In this document: positions 32,581 to 44,593 of the stretch, piece by piece
Numbering within the stretch: position 1 is the stretch's first letter
Layout: every line of letters begins with the position of its first letter
Assembly (NCBI RefSeq): GCF_034702125.1
Contig: NC_085861.1
Span: 4,141,645 to 4,205,644 of the forward strand
DNA length: 64,000 bases
Source of the DNA: Engraulis encrasicolus
Taxonomy: Eukaryota; Chordata; Actinopteri; Clupeiformes; Engraulidae
Direction of reading: 5' to 3'
Program-made: the position numbers and the translations under genes
The notes under the pieces: generated by a model
What the model was told of the DNA's origin: nothing
What the model saw: only the letters and a program-made list of their open reading frames with translations
Databases searched by the model: none

Positions 32581-33055
32581 GGCTAAAAGTGCCCGCACCA
32601 ACATTGATGTCGTATAATTCCTTAACGACTTCAGCTATGACTACGAAACTTTGTGACTTTTCCTAACATTTAGTTGGCTACAGTTAGGTACCGAAAGATT
32701 AGGTTTATCATTTTTGCTGTTGACATGGCAACGGTTTTCTGACAGGTATGTCTGACAAAAAATCACTTCACCATATCTATGACGCCATATATTTTCATAT
32801 TGTTTTGTTATTTCCATTGGCATCAGACAACTTTGTGAGCATTTAAGTGGTTTGAAGCATAAAATCATTAAAATTTAAGTGCATTACCTAAATTAGTTGG
32901 AAAATCCATTATGGTGAGATTTTGGGCAGAATAAGATAATGATGTCATAATGACATAATGACATAATGGGGTCAAAAAGGTGGGCAATAACGTGAATGCA
33001 CCACGAAAATTAATCTATTTTTTTCGTGAATACTTCACGAAATGAGTGAGATATG
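32200..33055. other. MS4A copy 2 intron 4, start
   Basis: Partly collinear with 16560-16900 in copy 1. Contains the poly-G tract listed separately. From 32580 to 33055 there is no match in copy 1 and no recognisable family. Confidence 0.5.
32546..32578. repeat. Poly(G) tract of 33 bases
   Basis: Uninterrupted run of 33 G on the plus strand, absent at the collinear place in copy 1. It could form G-quadruplexes, or its length may reflect assembly or sequencing slippage. Confidence 0.9.
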
Positions 33056-33059
33056 GTTG

Positions 33060-34140
33060 GCCTGCAGTCCATTAATTCAAAGGGAGTCTGCATCCACTCG
33101 TTGGCGCCCCTAGAGTGCAGTACCACCCGGAAAAGTAGTGAGTAGACAGACTGGACATACTTCTTTGTTGATTCTATCTCTGCTCTTGGATATCAGCGGT
33201 TGCGACACCCTGTAAGAATGGTGCACTATCAAACTTCTCTGTGCCTGGATTTACATGTCAACAATCCCGCGACTCTACGGAATGAACATTTAAGTAATTT
33301 TGAGGCCCGCAAATGGGTGGAAAGTACAGGTTTATAAGGATGGCTAATTTGATGCCCGTATTGACCACAGCAAAAGCCCTATGCTAGCATTGGCTAACTA
33401 GAGCTTGACTTCGGATTGCAGGGGACCTATGAGGGTGAGGTAGGTGGCAAAAGTTACCGCTCAGCATCACTAGTTAACACTACATAAGCCATTTCACGCC
33501 GGATTACCCCTTTAATATACATATAATATCCTAAGATAATCTTTCCTCCTGTTTCCACATTTGAAAAGTTTCATATTTGCATATTGAGCAGTTTGTGGTG
33601 AATTTGTCAACTCCATAAGATTTTGTATGTCAACTCCATAAGAAAATCTTATGGAGTTGACTCTTACGGAGTTGACTTGACAAATCAGCCTACTTTTCAT
33701 AATAACACATGATTTTCTAACAGAAATCATCTGGTACATCAGTAGTTGCTTAAGGACTTGCCAATAAAGTTATTCTATGCTTTTATTATACAAAATAATG
33801 AAATAACGCTTATTTTTATGCATTATGGTGTTGACACATTATGGTTGTGACATAGGTGGTCTTCCTGAAGATACATTGATAAAATCAAATATTAAATGTG
33901 ACCTTAACAGAACAGTGTCTCCATGGCATGTATACCAAACAGAAAGTAGTAACCGGCTGCTTAGAAAGTATATGAAAAGGTTTATACAACTTTTTACATA
34001 CATGTAGTTTGATTAATTATCCAAAAACGTTGTTGTCAGTAGCTATGATGTTTGTTATATTTCATTTTAACCAATTATTATGGTATTGTCAAATTCTAAA
34101 TCCTGCTTTCGGACATGGTGTTGTGAAGGTACTGATGACA
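33060..34140. other. MS4A copy 2 intron 4, collinear part
   Basis: Matches 17070-18490. Includes one arm of the palindromic element (33060-33215) and the ACTCCATAAGATTTT hairpin (33606-33675). No exon. Confidence 0.6.
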
Positions 34141-34145
34141 GACTG

Positions 34146-34625
34146 TGTTGGAGCCATTTTGGGTTTTTGTTTACTGAGTGGAAGGTGAAATGATGCCTAT
34201 GATTGTTATTGTTTTGAAATGCCAATTTATGTTCACAAAGTGCTAAGTTTAGGTTAAGAAATGGCATACGTGCCTTATTTCCTTTGATTTTGTACAGCTG
34301 TTCCTAATTACCTCACTATCTGTCACGTGACGGGACACACCCCCTTTGACGTGCCGCTGGCACTTTTAATTAGGCCACTCAATTGTGTGTTCGACAGGTA
34401 GGATGGTAAGGAGGAACAGTTTTAGACCACAAAAATACTTAGACAAAACGCTGTATATTTGGTTTATATGGAACAGCATTTTGATTTGACAAGTCAACCG
34501 GACCGTTTGAATAAAGCATCAACATCTCTTTAATTCAACTCTCTGTGCGTGCTTGAAACCTTGGATTGTGCGTCGGAACAATTTGCCACCTGCCTCACTT
34601 GGCGTTTGGTTAAAGCGCCATTACA
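34146..34625 (+). mobile_element. Solo LTR, 480 bp
   Basis: Starts TGTTGGAGCC and ends GCCATTACA, with GACTG on both sides (34141-34145, 34626-34630). Copy 1 has the empty site (GACAGACTGCAAT near 18493). It contains an AATAAA near 34511. No internal region, so it arose by LTR-LTR recombination. The superfamily is unknown; a 5-bp duplication fits Ty3 or BEL types. Confidence 0.82.
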
Positions 34626-34946
34626 GACTGCAATGTGTAAAATAAAAAAAATAAAACTATATGAATATGAAATCATATGTTATTGTACAAAACTTCTTCT
34701 TCTATCATTCCAGCTAATTTTTTTTGCAATTTTGAATTACATTTTAAGCACAAACATGAGTTTTATCTCCTGGACATATTTTGTCCCATCTCTCAAGAAT
34801 CCCTGTTTCATTATTACTTGAGTAATATTTAATTCAATTTATCATACTCATACTCCAGTAAATAGGGTCCTATGGTGTACTTTTTTTCCAACACTAGGTA
34901 TAAACAGGCCGCATAAAATGCACAATTTTAATGCTGTGATGAGTAC

Positions 34947-35000
34947 CTGGTATCCTCTACAGATGTAGTGTCTGTAGTAGCTGTAGCTGTAGTTGTAGTC
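34947..35000 (-). pseudogene. MS4A copy 2, exon 4 second part
   Basis: Encodes DYNYSYSYYRHYICRGYQ, then donor GTACTC. AGTC at 34997-35000 is the second copy of the target duplication. It is in frame with the first part once the insert is removed. Confidence 0.85.
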
Positions 35001-35598
35001 CCCAGGTCAACAAAATGTGTACTTTAAATATATTTAATTTTCTGAAAGTATATTTTAAGTACACTCTATTTATCAAGTACAGTACTTAAGTATGGTATTT
35101 AAAAATATACTTATAGTTTAGTGTATTTTAAATATATTTTAAAATTATTTGTATTATTAAAGTTATGTACTTAAATATAGTTTTATAGAATATACTGTTA
35201 GTGTATTGTATTTTAAATGTATTTTAAGTATATTTGTATTTGAAAAGTAATGTGCTAAGTGTAGCATTATAAAGTATACTATTAGTGTATTATATTTTAA
35301 GTGTATTTGAAGTACATTTGTATTTTAAAAGTAATGTGCTAAAGTGTAGCATTATACAGTGTACTTTTAGTGTATTATATTTTAAGTGTATTTTAAGTAT
35401 CTTTGTATTTTAAAGGTAATGTGCTAAAGTGTATCATTATACAGTATACTGTTAGTGTATTATATTTTAAGTGTATTTTAAGTATCTTTGTATTTTAAAA
35501 GTCATATACTTAAGTGTAGTATTATGAAATACACTATTAGTGTATTGTATTTAAATGTATTTTAAGTACATTTGTATTTTAAAAGTAATGGGCTAAAG

Positions 35599-36147
35599 CA
35601 GGGGTGCCCAACCAGTCGATCGCGAGCTACCAGTCGATCTCGAGGGGAGTGGCAGTCGATCGCGAGACATGTAATGTGACAGGGAAAATATTGTCTTTCA
35701 AAAGTAGGCTATGTAACAAGCTGCTGGTACTGTATTGGTTAGATAATTAGTCCCACGGTAACACAAAATGAGGGGAAAGCATTAGGAAGTGACCTTCAGG
35801 GTATTGCGGTTGACTCATGTGTGCACACATGTAACATCGGATCAGTAACAGAACATGTGCGCAACGATGCGTTATGAGGCGGCGATGTGCGAGAATCTTC
35901 GTCACATGCATCATCGCTAACTGCGTTTACATCGCGTGCCGAGTGTAAGGGAAATGTTAGTTGCTGACATGTATGGAATTCACTTCAATTTGTGCTGTTT
36001 CTTGCTCCAGTTGTGGACAAAACGATTCGATTGGACAAACTCACAATAGAAAGCCTTTCCTGTGCTACTGTCCCAGAGAGCTGAAAAAAAAACCTTCATA
36101 GAAGAAGTCATTCTTAACAGGGGTGTTAACCAATCCAATGAGTTCTC

Positions 36148-36230
<83 letters not shown>

Positions 36231-36679
36231 TAAAGTGAACTTAACTAGCCTACTATTTACCCATAACAAATGGTGAATTTCTGAGCCCTTTTTAATTTGT
36301 AGCCTACCACTGAAGGCATGATGCTTCATCATATTTTAGAAATAGGCCCTTTGTGCCTACATATGCATTTTATATACCAAATGTTTATCATTTTGAAATT
36401 GTTTCAGTTATTTATGACTTGTGTATGACTGAAATTATCTCTGCATACTATCAGTGCTGCAATTGCTTTGTAAACATAGGCTATTCAACACACTTTAAAA
36501 ATGCACTGAAAAGATACGGCCATAGTAGCCTACTAAAAATATTTTGTGCATAATAATGGTGATTAATAAATGGTGATCTTAAATTTTCACACCGACATCC
36601 TTAAATTTGACTTGGTAGATCACGGCAGACCATCAACTTCAAAAGTAGATCTCGGTTAAAAAAAGGTTGGGCACCCCTG
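35599..36679. mobile_element. 1081-bp hAT element, non-autonomous
   Basis: TIRs CAGGGGTGCCCAACC and the inverse, perfect 8-bp duplication GGCTAAAG (35591-35598, 36680-36687). It contains a (CT)n tract at 36152-36226. No transposase frame. Nested in the 4.35-kb element. Confidence 0.92.
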
Positions 36680-37336
36680 GGCTAAAGTGTAGCATTATAA
36701 AGTATACTATTAGTGTATTATATTTTAAGTGTATTTTCAGTATCTTTGTATTTTAAAAGTTATGTACTTAAGTGTAGTATTATAAAATACACTATTAGTG
36801 TATTGTATTTAAATGTATTGTAAGTACATTTGTATTTTTAAAGTAATGTGCTTAAGTGTGGTACTGTTAAATATACTATTAGTATATCCAATTTTATGTC
36901 TATTTTAAGTACGTTTGTATTTTAAAAGTAATGTGTTAAAGTGTAGTATTATAAAATACACTATTAGTGTATTGTATTTAAATGTATTGTATTTGAAAAC
37001 ATACTATTAGTGTAGTATATTTTAAGTGTATTTTAAGTGTATTTGTATTTTAAAAGTAATGTGCTAAAGTTTGGTATTAGAAAGAATATTTGAAACGTAC
37101 TTAAAGTTAAGTATGATTTTAGTATATTAAGTACACTTGTACAAAGTTTGATTTTAGTACCAAAAAGTCAACTTAAAATGTGTTAAAGCTCTACTTAATT
37201 ATATTTCAAGTGTATTTAAGTATATTATAAGTTGTCCCAAAATAACACAACTTAAGTATGTACTTCTGCAGCATGCTATAAAGTGCTTTCTTATGACCTT
37301 GAAATAGATTTGTATACTTCAAATAGTTACACTTAA

Positions 37337-37741
37337 AGGAACAGACCACCCTTTTTTGATTTTCACATATTTGCAGTATTTCCAAGCGGTATTCATGAAT
37401 GTGCATATCATTTTCGTCTATGTGTTTGCATTGCCTCAAATTAAGCATAGCAATGCAAGTCTATGGTACAAATTAAAACATCATCAAATGTACTTATAAA
37501 TCACTTTAAAATGAATGTAAAATTCACCAGAGTGTAAAACGGCAATTTAATTCCGTCTAGTGATCACTTGTGGCTTGATGCTAAAGTTACCAGTTACTTC
37601 CAGTGATTATGCTAAGCTATGCTAAGAATTCTGATCCGATAAATCTAAATACTGAAAACACTGAGGAGAAAATGCACATTCATGAATAATGCCGGGAAAT
37701 ACTGCAAATGTGTAAAAATCAAAAAAGGGTGGTCTGTTCCT
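37337..37741. mobile_element. 405-bp MITE flanked by TTAA
   Basis: Ends AGGAACAGACCACCC and the inverse, over 30 bp of TIR, flanked by TTAA. Related copies at 13817 and 29890. TTAA flanks are typical of piggyBac or Kolobok types. Nested in the 4.35-kb element. Confidence 0.8.
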
Positions 37742-38464
37742 TTAACCACATGTTAAAGTACACATTAAACATCTTTTAAAGTGAATTAGTAAGTATATTT
37801 AAAATGTACTTACAGTTAAGTATGATTTTAGTATATTAAGTACACTTCTGCAAAGATTGATTTTAGTACCAAAAAGTCAGCTTAAAATGTGTTAAAGCTC
37901 TACTTAATAATACTTCAAGTGTATTTAAGTGTACTATAAGTTGTCCCAAAATTCATTCAGAAAAACATTCTTTAAATACACACTTTTGAAGTATATTTTA
38001 AATACAAAAATACATACTTATTAAGTATATTAAGTACACTTTTTTCACCTGGGTACTTTTTTTTAACCATCCTTTTAGTGTATTTTAACCTAGGCTTATT
38101 TATTCATTATGCTATGTAACATTAAATAACCTTCCACCTTCCATTTTGTTAAGCTTAATGTATTTTCATGGTAAAAACACCATATTGAAGAGCACAAACA
38201 GATCTTAAAAAGGCATGTAAGGCCTTACCTATTAAACTTTTAAGCACAATACTGAAGTCTGTACTTAAGTTGTGTTATTAGTGTATTAAGTGCACTTTAA
38301 GTGTACTTTTTGGTGCACAAATTAAACATGCAAAAGTGTCTTTAATTCGATAAAAGCATACCACCACCAATGATTTCTAAGTATTATTATTAAGTATATA
38401 AAAGTATACCTAAAGTGTACTACTCAAGACTATTACTTCAAGAACGTAATTGTGCCAGTTGCAG

Positions 38465-38650
38465 AACAGGTAGTTGTGGTCTGGTGGTTAGAGTGCAGGT
38501 CTGTGGTTCAGTGAATTGTGGGTTCAAATCCTGGTTGAGGCAGTGGTTGTTGTCTGAAGTGAAGGTGAAAGGAAGGTTCATGTGAATGGCTGATGATTGT
38601 GAACAAGACAATGTACGATGGAAATGAGTAATTAGAGATTACATTGATGT
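38465..38650 (+). mobile_element. tRNA-derived SINE fragment
   Basis: A pol III A box (TGGTCTGGTGGTTAGAGTGC) and B box (GGTTCAAATCC) are spaced about 35 bp apart, as in a tRNA. The following body has no open frame. It interrupts the AT-rich repeat array of the 4.35-kb element. Not a functional tRNA, since the arms do not pair. Confidence 0.65.
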
Positions 38651-39346
38651 TTTTTCATATACTTTTGAAATATATTTAAAGTGTACTTAAAATAAATATA
38701 TTTGAAATGTGCTTAAAGTAAAATCTACTTGTAGTATACTTAAAATACATTTAGAGTCAATACACTTAAAATGTACTTAAAGCGATTTTTGTGAATATAT
38801 TTGAAATGTACTTAAAGTAAAGTATGCTTTAGTACATTAAGTGCACTTGTACAAAGTTTGATTTTAGTACAAAAAAGTAAACTTAAAATGTGTTTAAGCT
38901 CTACTTAATTATATTTGAAGTGTATTTAAGTATACTATAAGTTGTCCCAAAATAACACAACTTAAGTATGTACTTCTGCAGTATACTATAAAGTACTTTC
39001 TCATGACATTGAAATAGATTTCTAATGTACTTAAAATGCACTTATCCGCATGCTAAAGTTCACATTAAACACATTTTAAAGTGACTTGGTTAGTATACTT
39101 ATAATGTACTTAAAGTTAAATATATTTTTAGTATATTAAGTACACTTATGCAAAGTTTAATTTTAGTACAAAAAAGTCAACTAAAAATGTGTTTAAGCTC
39201 TACTTAATTATATTTCAAGTACATTTAAGTATACGATAAGTTGTCCCAAAATAACATTCTTTAAATACACACTTTTGAAGTACACTTTAAATACAATAAA
39301 ACGTACTTATTAAGTATATATTAAGTACACTTTTTTTTTACTTGGG

Positions 39347-39464
39347 AGTCACGGCAGTCATAGTAGAAGATGCCGCCGATGAAAACGAAATCAATACTGT
39401 GCAGAATGATGGCAATCCCTGCAGCGATGGTGCTGAAGATGTTCATCCCCAGTGATGCTCTGAC
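39347..39464 (-). pseudogene. MS4A copy 2, exon 4 first part
   Basis: From acceptor CACGCAG: VRASLGMNIFSTIAAG to FIGGIFYYDCRDS, then directly into the TIR of the 4.35-kb element. The AGTC at 39347-39350 is one copy of the target duplication. Confidence 0.85.
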
Positions 39465-40085
39465 CTGCGTGAACACATGACCTTTATTATGAAACAGAGT
39501 TAATGGCATTTCAATTATACAATGAGGACCGCCTCACAGTAGCCTATATGAACACTGTACAGTATAGAAGTGAAGAGATGACATCGGATCAGCCACAGTA
39601 GTAGTATGAAGTCACTATCATGTTAATTGCCATAGACCACCAATAGTTTATTCATTATATTTAAAATGTATTTTTAATGTACAAACTGTATAGAGGCTTC
39701 AGTAAGACTTTATAATATTGTCTGCTTATAAAGACTTAGTAAATAATTAACTAATGATAAACAAAACATTAACACATTTGTTTTATTATTAACTAAATTC
39801 CATTCATGCTGTATAAAATATCTACAAGTAATATGTTCAAGATTTTACAAACCTTATAACAGAGTATTTTTATTCATTTACAAACAATTTGTAAATGTTT
39901 GATAAAGATAAACATAACATTGCTCAGTCGTTTAAAAAAATAGAATAATGTTTTGTTCCTCCTTTGTTCATTATCTTCTAAGTGTTATTAATGCTTTATA
40001 AGCATATAAAGGGTTCCCGAAACTTCTATTGTACACATATTATTAGAAATTGAAATAGTAGGGTTAGACCGTCTGAAATACTCAC

Positions 40086-40142
40086 CAAGCACAAATTCGG
40101 GGACTTACTGACTCCCACAGTGAGTCCACCTGCGACCATGTA
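40086..40142 (-). CDS. MS4A copy 2, TM2 exon
   Basis: 19 codons, YMVAGGLTVGVSKSPNLCL, with the same splice sites as copy 1. Confidence 0.85.
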
Positions 40143-40312
40143 CTGAAATGAAAAACAGAACATTATTTCAATTTATTAGCCAAGCAAAACAGAATGAATA
40201 GAATTTCCAATGCCCGTCCCTAGATTCACACTTTTGTTTTGTTATTTCTATGCTTTTGTGACACTATGGCTGGATTTGAAACAGAAGGCAGTGACTCGAT
40301 GACTCCCCCCCC

Positions 40313-40765
40313 CAGAGCCATACAGAGAACAGAGTTACGCGATTGGAGGACCAAGAATTAAATTGCAGCCCCGCCTTTCAACGAGATAAGGTTGTGCCTA
40401 AAGCGGCTGTCTTCCCATAGACTCAACATAGAACCACCACATTAACAGCCAAAAATAAGGACTAACGAACTATACTGCGGGGTAATCACCACAAATATGT
40501 AAACTATCAACTGTCTCGGTGGTGATAATCACAACAGTTTTACCACCTGTGATGTTTATCTGAAGTTATTACTACGAACAACAAGTCTTGTCATATTCCC
40601 TGCATTGCATCGCATTGCATTTGCTGTGTTCTACGCCCACTACTAGGCACTAACATTCACAACGTTGAGCAGTACTGAGAAGCTAAAACAGCTAATTTTG
40701 CTAATGAGGAAGTCGGCCCTAGCACACAGCGGAGATTGCCTGACTCTGTTCTCTGTATGGCTCTG
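40313..40765. mobile_element. hAT-type MITE in MS4A copy 2
   Basis: TIRs CAGAGCCATACAGAGAACAG and the inverse, in a C-rich target (CCCCCCCC left, TCCCCCCC right). Copy 1 has the empty site GACTCCCCCCTACATAAACAG near 21618. No coding sequence. Confidence 0.85.
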
Positions 40766-40769
40766 TCCC

Positions 40770-41770
40770 CCCCTACATAAACAGGTCTCTGATCACATAG
40801 GCCTATGTAAGTTAGCTGATGAAGCGGCCCTTACGAATGGCACTAACGAGTGCGCTGCTCTTTGCATTTGATGTTATGGCGATTCTATCAGCACAAATAG
40901 ACCCAGTGCGAAATGAGCGAGGCGAGCAACAGAAGTAATTGACTTTGTATTGAGTCACGCGACAACAGCGTTTCTGGAGACTAGAGGCGATTCGTGCGAC
41001 GAGAGCGACAGTTTGAAGTTGAAATCCTTTCAACTTTCTATGACGCGGTTTGGCGACCAGCAGCGACAGCCAATGACTGTATAGAGGTCAGTGACCACAG
41101 CCAATGGGAATGTTTGAATGTTTTGCCTTCTGCCTGTATGGACATACTCTAGTCTCTTCAATCACTAGTATCGCTTGCTGCTGCTTGCGGTATGGCGGCG
41201 GGAGTTATGTTCAACATATTAGTGCTTATCTTACGCAGGCTATTTGAGCGGTGAATGGCTGCCAGACGGTGGAATCGTAAAATAGGCTATAAATAGATCT
41301 AGCGACCAGATATATATAGATACTACAGTGTTGATTTTTTCCTTCGATTAGATTTCCACGAATGTCCGTGGACGTCGGCGCCGGTGTGCGGGGTTGTATT
41401 GACAAGTGTGCTCCAGTGCTCCACACTTTGTCGGAGCCAATGTTCGAAGTCAGAACCTGATGTTGCGCTCAACATATCCCTGCTACGCCCACAAATGCAG
41501 CGAACTGCCAAGGGAGGAAATAGCAATTTTTCATTTGGAATTACACTTGATGACTCGATGTCCAGTTAGCTCACTGGAAGAACAGCTACCTTTCCTGATT
41601 CAAATGCAGCCTATATTGTAACAGACATGCTAATAAAGCACAATATGGGTTTTAAATTGAATTCTGCAATGAATTTAATTTTGACGAAGTCAACAGTCGG
41701 CTTTCGCCCAGGCCACATACCGCCCACCCCTAACATGAAGTGTAAAGAAAGAAAGGCATGTTGAATAAAA
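40770..41770. other. MS4A copy 2 intron 2, no gene
   Basis: Partly collinear with 21640-22270. A partial copy of the GGGCC-ended TIR element is at 41347-41450. No exon or RNA gene seen. Confidence 0.55.
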
Positions 41771-41775
41771 CTCAC

Positions 41776-41886
41776 AATGATTGCTCCCCAGAACATGACA
41801 CCAGAGAAGATGGAAATAGTTTGTGCATAAATTGCAGTCACCACACCGAACAGCAGTACAACCACACCGATCATTATTTGAACCGT
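41776..41886 (-). CDS. MS4A copy 2, TM1 exon
   Basis: 37 codons; IMIGVVVLLFGVVTAIYAQ is followed by the start of TM2. Two replacements relative to copy 1 (Phe to Ile, Met to Gln). Confidence 0.85.
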
Positions 41887-41990
41887 CTGAAATAAAAGAA
41901 ATGAACATTTCATCGTTTCTCAGAAAGGTTGACATAGTGTGATCCTGGTTCACTCTGGAATGACTAGATTGGCTACTGTGTTGTACATAC

Positions 41991-42131
41991 CCCCAGAGCC
42001 ATTGGTTTTCCATTGAGGAATTTATGATGGTCGACGGTTGGTGCAATTCCACTAGTTGGCTGCTGTGCATGTTGTGGGTACATATGAGTCACAACAGTAA
42101 ATCCCCCAGCAGGAGCAACTACGGCGGCCAT
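41991..42131 (-). CDS. MS4A copy 2, exon with start codon
   Basis: 47 codons from the complement of 42129-42131, starting MAAVVAPAGGFTVVTHMYP, then donor GTATGT. Confidence 0.85.
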
Positions 42132-42616
42132 TGCAGAATACGTAGCTGGAAAGTGACACAAAAGCAGATGGAAAATGTGAATAGTCTACTCTAAAATGAC
42201 AGCTTTGCAATGGCAAGTGTCCCATGTTGACACATCTTATACAGTGTAGGATAATTAATTACCATATCATAGGTAGGCCTATGTAATATTATGAACACCA
42301 TGTCAATTCCGTCCTTTTCCTCTAATGATAAAAAGAATTTCAGAATGACAGTCTATTAATTGATTGTATTAACAACCTGTTAGTATTGTTTATGTTATAT
42401 CATGGCATTAACATTTTTGTACCATTCTCATCAACGACACATCCTCCTTGCCACTAACACTGCAAAAACACACACTTCTGTTAGAAATCATAGCCTACAT
42501 TGTTCTTTATAGACTGCAAACACGGTATGGGTAATTCTACAGACATCATGCAAATTGCAGTGCCGGAAACAAAAATACAATTTGAAAACCAGTTACATAG
42601 AAAATTATTTAAATTA

Positions 42617-42617
<1 letters not shown>

Positions 42618-42660
<43 letters not shown>

Positions 42661-42662
42661 TT

Positions 42663-42709
<47 letters not shown>
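42618..42709. repeat. (TA)n microsatellite, two runs
   Basis: TA runs at about 42629-42656 and 42666-42709, separated by T and A homopolymers so that the whole tract is a near-perfect palindrome. It is in the first intron of MS4A copy 2; copy 1 has only a short version (23810-23830). Confidence 0.93.
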
Positions 42710-42711
<2 letters not shown>

Positions 42712-43860
42712 GGCAATTAAGTCCCAAAATAATTTTTGATGTAGCTTCTTTAGTATGGAAAATATTATTTAGGCCTATATGATATGTGAGTGGTGATTGT
42801 CCCCACTATAGAATTTTATTTATTTATTTTTTTGCAAAAAAAATGCTGTCCCAGATTTTCACGTCATCACTGAAACCTTTTACTCTTATGCTCATAATAT
42901 GAGTTGATTCGCCATGTCCATTTGAAGTATACAGTAAATGCATGCGCGAGTTTGAAAATTATCAGTTATCCTTCAAGAAGATCACTACCGATCACAGAGT
43001 TTAATCCAATAATATAGTGTCTCTGATTGTCTTTGCTGTTTTTTTGGGGGGTTTTTATTACCAATGTTTTGATGATATGAGCTATGGTAGATAAATTATT
43101 TTTTATATTCTGAAAGCAAATGTTTTTTTTTTTTTAATTAGATAAATATTTCAACTAATATGTCATTGAGTCTGGAATGTGCATCGGCACCTTTAAAGTA
43201 TTTACAGGAAAATGTTGTAAAAATGCTATTAGTTTGACAAGCCACTCTTTGTATGGTGTTAACAAAATATTTTCAAATGATTGTTACCAAGACACCAGTG
43301 TTAAAAAACCTCAAACATACATTTAGTAGATCAACGACAATACAAATCATAATATTGTCCATTTATCTAATATCACAGTGTTTCGGAAGTGACAAATTTA
43401 AGGAGAGAAACAATAGTTTTTAAAATGCAAAGAAATGATAGTGAATTTTAAATGTCCAATTAGTGGAATAGCATTCCCAAGATGAAATGAACCACCCTTT
43501 TCGAGGGTGAATTTGCACAAAGTGTATCAAATCGCCCACATTCTTGGACCACAAACATTATTGGTCTATGGGTTAAACTCATTGACACAGACTGGTTACA
43601 TGTTCCTGCCAACTGGTGTTGGCCCTTATCAGTGGTCAATATAATTTGAAGATGTTCTAGTCTTACAGGAACTTTCATGAAGAAAACAATGCAGAGGACT
43701 ATATGAAGTAATGAGTACATGTCAGGTGTGTCATTACATAATATAGGCTAGGCCTTTTGTGGCACCTCTGGAAAGCTAAACTGTAGTTACTGCTTCTTAT
43801 ACCTAAGTAATAGACAATGAGCTCTAATTACAATCAAGAGGACAAACTGCTCTAACTTAC

Positions 43861-43916
43861 CTTGTGATAGTTGTTCACCACTAAGTCCGAATGAGCTTCT
43901 TTTGTCTTGCCTTGCT
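43861..43916 (-). other. Putative 5' untranslated exon of MS4A copy 2
   Basis: Same exon and GTAAGT donor as at 24981, 1.73 kb upstream of the copy 2 start codon. Confidence 0.5.
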
Positions 43917-43973
43917 ACTAATGTACATCACCAGTTCCACACGTATGAGATTTCAGTGTGCCCGTGTGGCTGG

Positions 43974-44172
43974 CAGTGTTGCCAGATTGGGCGGGTGCCC
44001 GCCCAATTGGGCTACTTGGGATGAGCGTCTGCGGGTAAAAGCGGGGAAAATTGGCCGTTTTGGGCCTGTAGAAGTAGATGTAATTTGTTGAATTTGAGCG
44101 GAATTTAGCGCATTTTCGCGTTTTTTGAGATGCTTTTGGGCGGGATTTGGTCAGACACACCTGGCAACACTG
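43974..44172. mobile_element. 199-bp hAT-type MITE
   Basis: Ends CAGTGTTGCCAGATTGG and CCTGGCAACACTG. Flanks GTGGCTGG and GAGGATGG agree at six of eight bases. Absent from the three paralogous blocks. It lies just upstream of the putative 5' exon. Confidence 0.82.
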
Positions 44173-44406
44173 GAGGATGGCACATATCTTCTAGGGTAGT
44201 AAACGACAGACTGTGTTTCCTGCCTAGTTCATGGAAAACATGTCAATGTGGTTATTGAGGTGACCTTTTTACACTGGTTTCAGTCAAACTCATGCAAGTT
44301 GCAAAAGGTGTACAAAGGGTACAGTATTAGTATGATCAAGTAGGTAGCAGGCTTCACTCAGGTTTCTTGATAACCTTTAAGGGTGCTGTCCCAAATGAAT
44401 ACTTAG

Positions 44407-44593
44407 AATCAAAGAAAAGGTGGGCGCACCTTGCATCAATTTTTTTCTTTTTTCTTTATTTTTTGTGCACAGACGCGTTTCGCCACTGAGTGGTTGCACA
44501 CTGAGGAAGGCACATGCCGAAACGCGTCTGTGCACAAAAAATAAAGAAAAAAGAAAAAAATTGATGCAAGGTGCGCCCCCCTTTTCTTTGATT
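44407..44593. mobile_element. Palindromic element with hammerhead in the loop
   Basis: Arms of about 76 bp (AATCAAAGAAAAGG to AGACGCGTTTCG and the inverse) enclose a loop of about 35 nt. Absent from the paralogous blocks. No reading frame. The arm-loop design matches 20167-20302 with unrelated arm sequence. Confidence 0.8.
44495..44534 (+). ncRNA. Hammerhead ribozyme motif
   Basis: UGCACA (stem I), CUGAGGA, GGC-ACAU-GCC stem II, GAAA, C-GC-G stem III with A-U closing, GUC, then UGUGCA giving six stem I pairs. Every core base is present. The predicted cut follows C44528. This is the best-paired hammerhead in the window, in an element with no protein-coding sequence. Confidence 0.8.

Larger units (their letters stand above)
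35001..39346. mobile_element. 4.35-kb TIR element made of ~107-bp AT-rich repeats
   Basis: The left end CCCAGGTCAACAAAATGTGT and right end (inverse, CCCAAGTAAAAAAAAAGTGT) form 24-bp TIRs with four mismatches, flanked by AGTC. The interior is mostly diverged tandem units with TATTTTAAGTGTATTTTAAG and GTAATGTGCTAAAGTGTAG. The right half is largely an inverted copy of the left. It encodes no transposase and hosts three nested elements. It disrupts MS4A copy 2 exon 4. The superfamily is not recognised. Confidence 0.85.
28320..42131 (-). pseudogene. MS4A-family gene, copy 2, exon 4 interrupted
   Basis: Exons: 41991-42131, 41776-41886, 40086-40142, exon 4 split into 39347-39464 and 34947-35000, then 31946-32059, 31748-31825, optional 30789-30861 and 28320-28373. 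Every splice site and frame matches copy 1. Exon 5 gains two codons (ends CCTDTQ). Exon 4 is broken after YYDCRDS by a 4346-bp insertion with an AGTC duplication; reading through gives a stop nine codons later. Removing the insert restores a 56-codon exon, so the break is secondary. As assembled it should lack TM4. It could be a young pseudogene or a polymorphic insertion. Confidence 0.85.
43370..44340. repeat. Duplicated 5'-flank block, copy 3
   Basis: Matches the first kilobase of the window and 24525-25300. It lacks the minisatellite, CA tract and RT relic seen in the other blocks. Confidence 0.78.

Noticed and set aside
38465..38560. Possible tRNA gene
   Set aside because: A and B boxes are present, but acceptor and anticodon arms do not pair. 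It is better explained as a SINE head.
44451..44490. Second hammerhead on the minus strand of the 44.4-kb palindrome
   Set aside because: The arms mirror GAAAC and the GUC part, but no CUGANGA core is present on that strand.
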